Assembly: GCA_030645475.1 (NCBI GenBank)
Contig: JAUSMA010000067.1
Location: forward strand, 102,295 to 166,294
Direction: 5' to 3'
Length of the DNA: 64,000 bases
Source of the DNA: Nitrospirota bacterium
GTDB taxonomy: Bacteria > Nitrospirota > Nitrospiria > Nitrospirales > Nitrospiraceae
Under the pieces are notes generated by a model. It did no database searches. It had not been told where the DNA came from and saw nothing but the letters and a program-made list of their open reading frames with translations. The translations under genes and the position numbers were made by a program. Numbering within the stretch: the first letter of the stretch is position 1; each line of letters opens with the position of its first letter. Positions 8,478 through 16,161 of the stretch are shown here, piece after piece.

Positions 8478-10286
8478 CTATTTCATCGCCACAGCTCTGA
8501 CTTGACGATAAGTGGTGCATCCCTGTAGCGTTTTTTGAATGCCGTCTTGAAGCAATGTGACCATCCCCTCTGCCAGAGCGAGGGCCAGCATCTCAGCAGT
8601 TCGAGATCGAGCCTGGATGAGCTGTTTCATGTTTTCCGAGGGAAGCAGCAGTTCATGAAGGGGCACTCGGCCCTTAAACCCGGTTCGGTTACAGGCCTCA
8701 CAACCTCGTCCACGGTAGAGGCGCCAATCGGGGAGATATTCGATGCCTACCGTTGGCCAGTCCTGCGCGCCGTATCCCTGTACCAACTCGTCGTACTCCT
8801 GTCGGCTCGGATGGTAGGACTCTTTGCACTGGGTGCAGATTCGTTTGCAAAGGCGCTGGGCGAGGACTCCCAACATGGCATCGGCAAAGTTGAACGAGTC
8901 ACAGCCAAGGTCCAGCAACCGAACCACCGTCTCGATCGCACTGTTCGTATGGAGGGTGCTGAGCACCAGATGGCCTGTGAGCGAGGCTTCAATGGCGATA
9001 TCGGCTGTTTCCTTATCCCTCATCTCGCCGATCATGATGACGTCGGGATCGGCACGCAGAAACGCCCGCATCGCGGCCGCGAAGGTGAGATCGATCTTTG
9101 GATGGACTTGAACTTGGCGGAGACCGTCCTGGGTAATTTCGATAGGGTCTTCGGCCGTCCAAATCTTTCGCTCGTCGGTATTGATGTGCTTCAGAATCGC
9201 ATGCAGGGTCGTCGTTTTACCGGACCCGGTTGGTCCGACACAGAGGATGATCCCGTGCGGTTTCTCCGCGATGGCTTGAATAGCCTGCAAGGTGGCAAGG
9301 GAAAACTCCATCGCCCCAAGCGACATCGGCTGCTTGGCCGTGAGAATCCGCAACACGACATCTTCGTCCTGTCCGGCGGTGGGCAGGGTCGCCACGCGTA
9401 ATTCGATCTCTCGATCCTTTGCCAACCGATACCGGATCTTGCCGTCTTGGGGTTTACGCCGTTCGGCAATGTCGAGATTGGCCATGACCTTGATGCGTGA
9501 CACGACCGCCCGCCTATAAGCCGCGGGAATTCCCATGTAGGTGAAACAGGTGCCGTCGACGCGCAGACGTATGGCCATGTCCTTGCGATCTGCGTAGGGC
9601 TCGATGTGAATGTCCGACGCCCCGAGTCGGTCGGCTTCAAGGATCACTTGGTTGGTCAGCCGGACAATGGCCGAGTCGTTCTCGTCGATTCCACCGGAGA
9701 CAGGATCGATGACAGCCTCACGATGGATTTCATGAACCAACTCACCGAGAATGGCGCCGATCGAGCCTCTCGGTCCCTGCCCCGTTGCCAGATGAAGAAA
9801 TTGCTCGATGTCCCGGCGTAACCCGACCGCGTAGCGAATGGTCATTCCTGGAAATGCGCGCCGCACATCCCACCCCTTGTCGAGATCGTGCGGATCGCTG
9901 GTGAGCACGTCTATTAACGAACCGCGCCGCGCGATGGGAATCCACGCATGTTTTTTCAAATAGTCGGCATTGAGGTTTTTCAACAGCTCACGGTCGATTG
10001 CAGTCCGTTCGTCATATGGCAAATAGGGGCATTGATAGAAATCACTTAGCGCAGACCCAAGTGCCTCTTTCGGAACTCCGTAGCGGTCCAGGAGAAGAAT
10101 TTCGAGATCAACCGTACCATCGGACGATTCATCGACCGCAGCGGTCAGATCAGAGAGGCTGATCATGCCACGATACATCAAGCTATCAAGCACGTTTTGT
10201 TCGATCGCGTAGCGCGATGGTTTCGCCGAGCGGCCGCCTTTCTTTCCTCCTGGTCCACCAGCCAATATGTCTATCTCGACCGTCAT
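8478..10286 (-). CDS. pilB: PilB/GspE-family type IV pilus assembly ATPase
   Basis: About 602 residues. The N-terminal third resembles the MshEN/GspE_N domain (LLDRYGVPKEALGSALSDFYQCPYL). The ATPase core has the arginine-rich segment IRLRVDG, Walker A GPTGSGKTT (about 350-358), Asp box/Walker B DVIMIGEMRD (about 417) and the His box LVLSTLHTN. A zinc tetracysteine follows: CTQC at about 484 and CEAC at about 529. It powers pilin polymerisation in the cytoplasm at the inner-membrane platform. It lies between the two minor pilin sets. No PilC platform protein, PilT retraction ATPase or PilM-Q genes are in the window. GspE of a type II secretion system is the alternative; PilY1 next door favours pili. 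Confidence 0.9.
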   Translation of the reverse strand: MTVEIDILAGGPGGKKGGRSAKPSRYAIEQNVLDSLMYRGMISLSDLTAAVDESSDGTVDLEILLLDRYGVPKEALGSALSDFYQCPYLPYDERTAIDRELLKNLNADYLKKHAWIPIARRGSLIDVLTSDPHDLDKGWDVRRAFPGMTIRYAVGLRRDIEQFLHLATGQGPRGSIGAILGELVHEIHREAVIDPVSGGIDENDSAIVRLTNQVILEADRLGASDIHIEPYADRKDMAIRLRVDGTCFTYMGIPAAYRRAVVSRIKVMANLDIAERRKPQDGKIRYRLAKDREIELRVATLPTAGQDEDVVLRILTAKQPMSLGAMEFSLATLQAIQAIAEKPHGIILCVGPTGSGKTTTLHAILKHINTDERKIWTAEDPIEITQDGLRQVQVHPKIDLTFAAAMRAFLRADPDVIMIGEMRDKETADIAIEASLTGHLVLSTLHTNSAIETVVRLLDLGCDSFNFADAMLGVLAQRLCKRICTQCKESYHPSRQEYDELVQGYGAQDWPTVGIEYLPDWRLYRGRGCEACNRTGFKGRVPLHELLLPSENMKQLIQARSRTAEMLALALAEGMVTLLQDGIQKTLQGCTTYRQVRAVAMK

Positions 10287-10314
10287 GCACGACGCCTTTC
10301 GTTCTTACCTTTCC

Positions 10315-10513
10315 ACTAGCAGGTTGTTGACAAACTACTACACCACTGCAGGCATGCGCATGCCAGAGCAGTTGCAGACTGCTGGCAGAAGTCGTCGCAG
10401 GCTCTTCAGCAAGGCCGCAGCAAGCGGAGAGGCGAAGCGTACTCTCGGCAGTGAGTTGAACCTCTGCGCGCCGCGAGAACGCTGCTAGCGGCCTTTGTCA
10501 ACAGCCTGCTAGT
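10315..10513. repeat. Dispersed inverted-repeat element, copy 1
   Basis: The ends are 20-base inverted repeats, 10315-10334 and 10494-10513, with one mismatch. The interior contains a 36-base core (10407-10442) matching 63606-63641 at 32 of 36 positions, so this is a member of a repeated family. It fills the gap between the pilB start and the preceding gene. The stop codon of that gene (10509-10511, minus strand) lies inside the right arm. No protein is encoded. It looks like a non-autonomous palindromic element of the REP/MITE kind. Confidence 0.75.
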
Positions 10514-11990
10514 ACTTCACCATCCACGTACCAGGTGCTCGATAGACCACGGGAAGCCCTCGAAACAGTCCTTGCGCCAAGTCGGCGTTGTGCCAGATCT
10601 CGATCACGTCACCGGTTCCGATCGACGTCACGCTCTGCCCTGCCATCACCGCCCCATATAGGCGGGCCGATCGTTCAATCCTGATTGCACCGGCCGCATA
10701 GAGCAGACCGTTGAAGTGGATGCCTGACAATTGCACCGGCACTCTTGTCCCGAGGGACTGCGCCCCCGGCGGAGAGGGGCTGAGGGCCGGAACAGATTTC
10801 CCTGCGGCCCGAGGCCTGAGCACCACGTGACCCTGCACGACCAGCAGACCTTCGACGTAGTCCGTATCGAGCAGCAATATGCCCATATTATCGACATGAG
10901 GCGGCCGCCCATCGACTGTGTCGATAAACACCAATCCATGGGGGTCTCCAACAGCCTGAGATTCCAGCGCTGCCGCAGGCGTGACTCCCTGATCCGAGTC
11001 CGAGGCCTCCTGCGGATGAAGCTGTCCCATACGATCGAGTCGGTAATAGGTCCCCCAGCGCAGTGCGAGCTTCTTGAGTGAATCGTAGTCCCACTCATCG
11101 AGCCTGACCCCAGGCGTCGGATATTGGTGCAGGTGTACGTTGTCAGCAAGCGGAGGATTCGCTCCTTGGCCTGGCGGAGGTGCAATGACCGAAACCATCC
11201 CTCCGATCCAATATTCCGCCCAGCGATCCTGAACTGACAGCAGCTGATCGTACGACTGCCCCGTCACCGGCGCACTGCTGCTTTTAAGGACGAGGTCCTC
11301 GACTCGCTGCACCGCAAGATCGCCCACCACTCGCTGATCGCCCCAATGCACCAGCACGGGAGATGCACCGCCTGACTGCAGGGTTCCCAACGACTGTCCG
11401 ACTTGTACCGCCGCACGAACCGCGGGAATCGACAGAGCCCCAAGCTGAAGCTGCACCGTTCGTGTGATCGGCCGAGGATCGACCGTTGCAGCCGTGACCT
11501 CAACCGTGCTCAGTAAACCAGGCTGCAGAGGACCATACATTTTCACCGCAAGAATGCGGCCAAGGCCTCGCGACGACGTGAACAGGCCGTTGGGAGGCTG
11601 ATTCAACACCTGATCGTCTGTGGGGTTCGAGGCACGAAGAAAGACATCCGGACGATCGATGGTACCGATAAATTGTGAACGCCCGGTCGCGTCGAAAAAC
11701 GATGGCCCACTTGCAAGATCTCCTTGCCGCTTGGCCAACAATCCGGCAATGGCTGTTGGCGTAGATGAGGGATCGTGGAACCAGCTCATTACCATATCCG
11801 CCGCACCGTCGGCCAACTGTTGCGCAACAGTGTCCTCTCTCATGGCGCTCACGCCAGGTCCATCCTGACTGGCCAGAAATAGAGAGGTCATACTAGCGAT
11901 CCCAAGCAAAACGATCAGCATGAGGGCCGCGAGGAGCACGTGGCCCTTGTTGCACTGATTCATGCGTTCTGATGCAGGCCGTTTTCCCAT
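10509..11990 (-). CDS. Large PilX/GspK-like pilus-associated protein
   Basis: About 493 residues. The ATG at 11990 is preceded by GGAGG at eight bases. The N-terminus has a basic head, then NKG followed by HVLLAALMLIVLLGIASMTSLFL, a prepilin-like cleavage site and helix without Glu at position 5. The body is a soluble, mostly beta domain (for example YVEGLLVVQGHVVLRPRAAG and GLLYAAGAIRIERSARLYGAVMAG). The last part resembles a right-handed beta-helix turn pattern in which hydrophobic residues alternate. It is the last gene of the second minor pilin set and takes the position of PilX/GspK, the tip-capping member. No family name is certain. Confidence 0.6.
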   Translation of the reverse strand: MGKRPASERMNQCNKGHVLLAALMLIVLLGIASMTSLFLASQDGPGVSAMREDTVAQQLADGAADMVMSWFHDPSSTPTAIAGLLAKRQGDLASGPSFFDATGRSQFIGTIDRPDVFLRASNPTDDQVLNQPPNGLFTSSRGLGRILAVKMYGPLQPGLLSTVEVTAATVDPRPITRTVQLQLGALSIPAVRAAVQVGQSLGTLQSGGASPVLVHWGDQRVVGDLAVQRVEDLVLKSSSAPVTGQSYDQLLSVQDRWAEYWIGGMVSVIAPPPGQGANPPLADNVHLHQYPTPGVRLDEWDYDSLKKLALRWGTYYRLDRMGQLHPQEASDSDQGVTPAAALESQAVGDPHGLVFIDTVDGRPPHVDNMGILLLDTDYVEGLLVVQGHVVLRPRAAGKSVPALSPSPPGAQSLGTRVPVQLSGIHFNGLLYAAGAIRIERSARLYGAVMAGQSVTSIGTGDVIEIWHNADLAQGLFRGLPVVYRAPGTWMVKY

Positions 11991-12030
11991 CTCCACATCC
12001 TCCCTCCCATTCGTGTTGGAGCTGCGATTG

Positions 12031-12771
12031 TTATGTCCTGAGGCTAATTTCCCGAACTGCGCGCATCCCTTGATCGGACATCATGACTTCAACCACGACC
12101 CGTCTCGCGAGGGCTGGTTGTGTGACAGCCTGCCCGTTTCCATCCCAATATGAAAATCGAGCCTCCCTGATATCTCCGACCAAAACGCTCGCGCCACCAT
12201 CAACCTGCCGCAGTAATCGCAGCACACCCTGGTCATCATGACGGCTGTAGTAACGAACGCGATTCAAGAGAACGACAGAGGCTCCCGATGGAATCATCGT
12301 TGTGAGTGGCTGCGTCACGGTGAGGAATCGCCGCTGTCCATTACGGGCTAGGGCCAGCGTCTCGCAGCGCTCCGCCCAACAAGCGACAATGGTCCTCCGA
12401 TCATCCCACCCTCGCCCGTCTTCGACCGACAGCGCCGTTTGACCGATTGCCGCCGCTGCCGTGATCGTCGTTGAGAGACCCTGCAGATTCGCAGAAAACT
12501 CCACTGAGTCCGAAGCCATGATGGTCAGAGAACCGGGCCCTGTGAGCCGCAATTCCTGCTCAAGCACTTCCAACCCTAGGCGAAGATCTTGCTGTTGTGC
12601 GACCTCACGTTGTTGCCGCATAAACTGCTGTTGAAAATAGGACAGAGCTTGAAGCGTGGCGCCCAAGACGACCAGCCCTGCCGCCATGGCAAACATCAGC
12701 TCGACCAAACTGGCACCAGCCTCTAGTCTCGCTTTGTGGCCGCTTTCTCCTATTTGACGATCTGAATACAT
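12031..12771 (-). CDS. PilW-like prepilin of the second minor pilin set
   Basis: About 246 residues from the ATG at 12771, which has GAGGG seven bases upstream; an upstream ATG at 12813 overlaps the preceding gene and is less likely. The signal is RLEAG then ASLVELMFAMAAGLVVLGATLQAL, with Glu at mature position 5. The following QQQDLRLGLEVLEQELRLTGPG matches the PilW pattern. A Cys pair is seen at VACWAERCETL. It lies between the PilV-like and the large PilX-like gene and belongs to the same transcription unit. Confidence 0.75.
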   Translation of the reverse strand: MYSDRQIGESGHKARLEAGASLVELMFAMAAGLVVLGATLQALSYFQQQFMRQQREVAQQQDLRLGLEVLEQELRLTGPGSLTIMASDSVEFSANLQGLSTTITAAAAIGQTALSVEDGRGWDDRRTIVACWAERCETLALARNGQRRFLTVTQPLTTMIPSGASVVLLNRVRYYSRHDDQGVLRLLRQVDGGASVLVGDIREARFSYWDGNGQAVTQPALARRVVVEVMMSDQGMRAVREISLRT

Positions 12772-12796
12772 GTTGTCTCCCTCAAGTGGCGACTTG

Positions 12797-13288
12797 TTAT
12801 TGGCTCCCAACAAACAGGGGATTGGCCAGTAGCGTCCCTACTCGTACCTCACGCGGACCTGCCTCGGAAGAATAGGCTGCACGAGCCTCGATCACGACAT
12901 GACCTGAGACCGATAGCGAACCGGAATGGCTCGGCGTCACCGTCCAGATCAGTTGGATGCCATCCTGGTCCCAACTCCCGGAGTACGTTCCATCACCGGC
13001 CACTGCATCGCCGCCTACTCCGTCGTCACGCATAACAAGGTCCGGGACACCATCGTGGTTCAAATCATCGAGCAAGAGACGATCCCATCTCGCAGACCGT
13101 TTGGCCTCAATCCTCGACTCCGCCATTGCCAAGGCACGCGTGGCCAATATGCCATTTCGAACGATCCGCTCTGCTGCCTCAAACGCTCCCATCGCCCCGG
13201 CAAGTCCAGCCATTGTGAGAGCCATCGCCACAAGCACCTCAGCAAAACTGGCTCCGCGCTCTATCTGAAATATTCGGTCCCGCATCAT
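12797..13288 (-). CDS. PilV-like prepilin of the second minor pilin set
   Basis: About 163 residues. The start MMRD at 13288 overlaps the preceding stop by four bases, typical of translational coupling. The signal is IERG then ASFAEVLVAMALTMAGLAGAM, with Glu at position 5. An Asp-rich loop LDDLNHDGVPDLVMRDDGVGGD resembles a calcium-binding or EF-hand-like loop, unusual for PilV. The C-terminus (GTLLANPLFVGSQ) is hydrophobic. The gene order FimT-PilV-PilW-PilX mirrors the first set. Confidence 0.7.
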   Translation of the reverse strand: MMRDRIFQIERGASFAEVLVAMALTMAGLAGAMGAFEAAERIVRNGILATRALAMAESRIEAKRSARWDRLLLDDLNHDGVPDLVMRDDGVGGDAVAGDGTYSGSWDQDGIQLIWTVTPSHSGSLSVSGHVVIEARAAYSSEAGPREVRVGTLLANPLFVGSQ

Positions 13289-13734
13289 GATGCGGACACT
13301 CTTCCTGTGATACTCACCGTGAATCGAGTTTCTCGGCCCTGGCTATCTCGCACAAGAACGGTGGTCGGGGTTGCAGCCCGGCCACTTGGCTGAAATAGTA
13401 GTTCAGGGCCGGCAGTTGGCTCTTCCACGACCACCCCCTTATCCGCATAGGAATAGACGTGCAGGATACCCTCGGCATCCGCTCGCCGTAGCGTGATCGT
13501 GCGGCCATCTCGATCGAATATGACCCGAAGGCGTTCTCGCCTGGCCATCGCCAGCTGTCTGGCGAGCCGGAGCTCCGAAGCGATCTCTGCGGTGGCGCTC
13601 CGCGCCTGAGCCCTAGCAGTCAACGTCTGATAACTCGGCCAGGCCAACATCGTCATGACCCCCATGATCGCTAAGACGATGAGGAGCTCTGCCAGACTCC
13701 AGCCCTGTTCCTGCATCTGTCGGTCTTTCGGCAT
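13285..13734 (-). CDS. FimT/GspH-like prepilin of the second minor pilin set
   Basis: About 149 residues from the ATG at 13734, with GAGGGG just upstream. The frame is open for 18 more codons, but those lack pilin features. The signal is QEQG then WSLAELLIVLAIMGVMTMLAW, with Glu at position 5. ATAEIASELRLARQLAMARRERL is characteristic of FimT/GspH. The C-terminal beta domain ends TRFTVSITGRVSAS. It is the first gene of the second set. The 250 bases upstream, to the prepilin peptidase stop, hold no gene; a weak promoter-like TTGGCA with an A/T-rich partner 17 bases on is present but not convincing. Confidence 0.75.
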   Translation of the reverse strand: MPKDRQMQEQGWSLAELLIVLAIMGVMTMLAWPSYQTLTARAQARSATAEIASELRLARQLAMARRERLRVIFDRDGRTITLRRADAEGILHVYSYADKGVVVEEPTAGPELLFQPSGRAATPTTVLVRDSQGRETRFTVSITGRVSAS

Positions 13735-13984
13735 AGCCCCTCGCAGAAGAAATCCACTTAGGATGATCAACCTGTCTCCAAGACCCATGCCTACGACTAT
13801 ACGGATGAATACTTACTGAAGATGGAATGTAGAAAACTTCGAAAGTTCACGGGGTTTCACATCATCGCGAGAAGAAATGGTGGCGGAGCGGGCCCATGTC
13901 CTCAGTAACAAATAGAGAGAGTACTGGAGAGCCAATTACTATTTCAGATACAGGGGGATGCCAAAATAGATACTACGTGGAGTA

Positions 13985-14785
13985 TTAGTAGCCAGGACCG
14001 AGGAGACCTTGATACCAATCGAGGAGTGGCTGGGAAAAAAACATGGAGAGGAGGGCCCCCAAAACAAGGAAGGGACCAAAGGGGATATAGTCATCACGCT
14101 TGATGATGCGTAGCGCGATCAAGCTAATGCCGATGACAGACCCAGTGAGTGAACCGATCATGATCGTGAGGAGCGCAGGCTTCCAGCCAAGAAACGCACC
14201 GACCATCGCCAGCAACTTGATATCGCCCCCACCCATTCCCTCTTTGCCAAACAGATAGGGACTCAGCCAGGCCAAGAGCCAGAGGATGCCGCCTCCAATG
14301 GTGAGGCCAAGCACCGAATTGACCATACCAACCGGCAGAACAGTCGCTGCGCCAAGAAGTCCAACCATCATGCCAGGTATCGTAATGACATTAGGGATCA
14401 TCTTATGGGTGAGATCTGTTCCCGTCACCACGACCAACGCAGAAAACAGCAAGGCATAGAGGACGGCCGTCCAGCTGGGACCGAAGAACCACAAGACCGT
14501 GAGATAGCCGAGTGCATTGGCGGCTTCGACCAGGGGATAGCGAATCGAAATGGATGTGCGGCAAGCCCGGCAACGGCCTCCAAGCCAGAGGTAACTCATC
14601 AGCGGAATATTATCGTAGAACTCGATGGGGTGAGTGCATGAGGGGCAATGCGAACCGGGCCAGACGATCGATTCGCCACGAGGCAGTCTATAGATGCAGA
14701 CGTTGAGAAAACTACCATTCAGCGCGCCGAGGGTCCCGACCAGAAGATAGAGCGGCCATTCTTGCATAATCGACTCAGAGCCCAT
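13985..14785 (-). CDS. pilD: Prepilin peptidase / N-methyltransferase (A24 family)
   Basis: About 266 residues. The N-terminal methyltransferase domain has two zinc Cys pairs, C47-x2-C50 and C72-x2-C75. The A24 aspartyl protease sites are TGTDLTHKMIP (Asp124) and GMGGGDIKLL (Asp188), and several transmembrane helices surround them. The enzyme cleaves prepilins after the Gly of the class III signal and methylates the new N-terminus in the inner membrane. It sits directly upstream of the pilin genes it would process. The ATG at 14785 is used; a TTG one codon upstream is also in frame. Confidence 0.95.
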   Translation of the reverse strand: MGSESIMQEWPLYLLVGTLGALNGSFLNVCIYRLPRGESIVWPGSHCPSCTHPIEFYDNIPLMSYLWLGGRCRACRTSISIRYPLVEAANALGYLTVLWFFGPSWTAVLYALLFSALVVVTGTDLTHKMIPNVITIPGMMVGLLGAATVLPVGMVNSVLGLTIGGGILWLLAWLSPYLFGKEGMGGGDIKLLAMVGAFLGWKPALLTIMIGSLTGSVIGISLIALRIIKRDDYIPFGPFLVLGALLSMFFSQPLLDWYQGLLGPGY

Positions 14786-14990
14786 CAACAGCTCGGAACG
14801 TCGGGCGACGCACTTCGCATGCCAAATGAAAAAGACTAGGTAGTTATTCTAGGGCCATCTCCCTGAATTTACTTATAGCGTAGGAGTTCTCTATAATCTA
14901 CTTCCTGCTTGGCGAGGGTTTACTCCTGCGAAGTTCTCCGTCAAGTTTAATTATACTGCACTCTTTCATTCATCAAAGGAGAACACGATA

Positions 14991-15293
14991 ATGGCACGGA
15001 CCGCACCGGCTGCAAAGCCAAAACCGAAGACGAAAACGAAGCCCAAGCCGTCCCTGGCGAACCTCGCCCCGCCACCACGCAAGAAACGGCCAGAATCCCT
15101 CACCAGTCGCGAGCAGGAGATCCTTGAACTGATTTGGGCTGGGTTCAAAAACAAGGAAATCGGGCAGCGGCTCAAGATCAGCGTCAAGACCGTCGAAGCC
15201 CATCGGGCCAACATGATGAAAAAGATGCGTGTGTCGAATACCGCGCAGCTACTCAAAACCGCAATCCAAGACGGGACGATCAAGATCCGGTAG
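14991..15293 (+). CDS. Small LuxR-type HTH DNA-binding protein
   Basis: 100 residues, starting at an ATG with GGAG nine bases upstream. Residues 1-35 are Lys/Pro/Ala-rich (KPKPKTKTKPKPS), resembling a basic DNA-contacting tail. Residues about 36-100 form a LuxR/NarL C-terminal HTH: LTSREQEILELIWAGFKNKEIG, then SVKTVEAHRANMMKKM. There is no receiver, PAS or autoinducer domain, so signal input must come from elsewhere. It diverges from pilD, with a possible promoter (TATAAT at 14892-14897), and its 3' end overlaps the convergent rlmB by 14 bases. Targets unknown; the pilus genes are an obvious guess from position. Confidence 0.85.
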   Translation: MARTAPAAKPKPKTKTKPKPSLANLAPPPRKKRPESLTSREQEILELIWAGFKNKEIGQRLKISVKTVEAHRANMMKKMRVSNTAQLLKTAIQDGTIKIR

Positions 15294-16161
15294 GCTTCGC
15301 CGCCGGCGCTGCGATTCTGCGGCGCTGGCGGACCGCTTCGAACAGGGTGACAGCTGCGGCAGCCGAGACATTCAGCGACTGCACCTTGCCCAACATCGGA
15401 ATCCTAATCAGGTCGTCACAGGCCCCCAGCACGCCAGGACGAATCCCTTCTCCCTCTCCTCCCAACACCAGCGCAATCGGCCCTGTCATGTCGATGTCGG
15501 TGTGGAGTTTCTCCGCCTGCGGATCGACGCCATAAACCCAGAGGCCTTCCTCTTTCAGATCCTGAATCAAACGAATCAGATTGGCCACGCAGCCGACGGG
15601 AATGTGATCGATCGCCCCGGCTGAAACCTTCGCCACCACCGGCGTCAGACCGACGGCACGCCGTTCCGGAATAAAGACCCCATGAACACCGGCAGCTTCA
15701 GCTGTCCGCAAGACCGCGCCTAAATTATGAGGATCTTCGACCCCGTCGAGAAGCACAAGGAATGGCTTCTCGCCCCGCGTCTTCGCCCGGTCGAGAATAT
15801 CCTCCGTCGTGCTAAACGATTTGGCCGCGATGTAGGCGATGACGCCTTGATGATTCCCGGTCGGTACCAATCGCGCAAACGCAGGGGGAGGTTCGATATG
15901 AACGGGGACTCTCTTCACCTTCGCCAACTGCACGAGATCGGCAAACTGCCGATCGGTTCGCATCAAAATCAGCCGCTGCAATGGACGCGTGCCGGCACGC
16001 AAGGCCTCACGCACCGCATGCAGCCCGTAGATCAGATCCTGAGGACTATCGCTTCCAGCGACTGGTGCCGTCTGGCTTATCTTCAATGACGATGCCGCGG
16101 GAGGCGAGGAACTGACGAATCTCGTCGGCCTTCTTGAAATATTTCTGTTTCCTGGCTTCAT
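15280..16161 (-). CDS. rlmB: RlmB-like TrmH-family 23S rRNA ribose methyltransferase
   Basis: About 293 residues from the ATG at 16161, which has AAGGA five bases upstream. This start lies inside the end of cysS (116-base overlap); a TTG at 16086 is the alternative. The N-terminal L30e-like substrate domain begins LIYGLHAVREAL. The SPOUT domain has FLVLLDGVEDPHNLGAVLRTAEAAG, PIALVLGGEGEGI and RIPMLGKVQSLNVSAAAAVTLFE, the three SAM-binding knot motifs. The family 2'-O-methylates a guanosine in 23S rRNA, using SAM, in the cytoplasm. The tRNA (TrmH) specificity cannot be fully excluded. Confidence 0.9.
   Translation of the reverse strand: MKPGNRNISRRPTRFVSSSPPAASSLKISQTAPVAGSDSPQDLIYGLHAVREALRAGTRPLQRLILMRTDRQFADLVQLAKVKRVPVHIEPPPAFARLVPTGNHQGVIAYIAAKSFSTTEDILDRAKTRGEKPFLVLLDGVEDPHNLGAVLRTAEAAGVHGVFIPERRAVGLTPVVAKVSAGAIDHIPVGCVANLIRLIQDLKEEGLWVYGVDPQAEKLHTDIDMTGPIALVLGGEGEGIRPGVLGACDDLIRIPMLGKVQSLNVSAAAAVTLFEAVRQRRRIAAPAAKPTGS

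Noticed and set aside
8535..9401. Forward 288-codon frame inside pilB
   Set aside because: It is the complement of the well-supported PilB frame and has no domain.
10315..10513. Insertion sequence with transposase
   Set aside because: Too short for a transposase and no open frame of one; it is a non-coding element.
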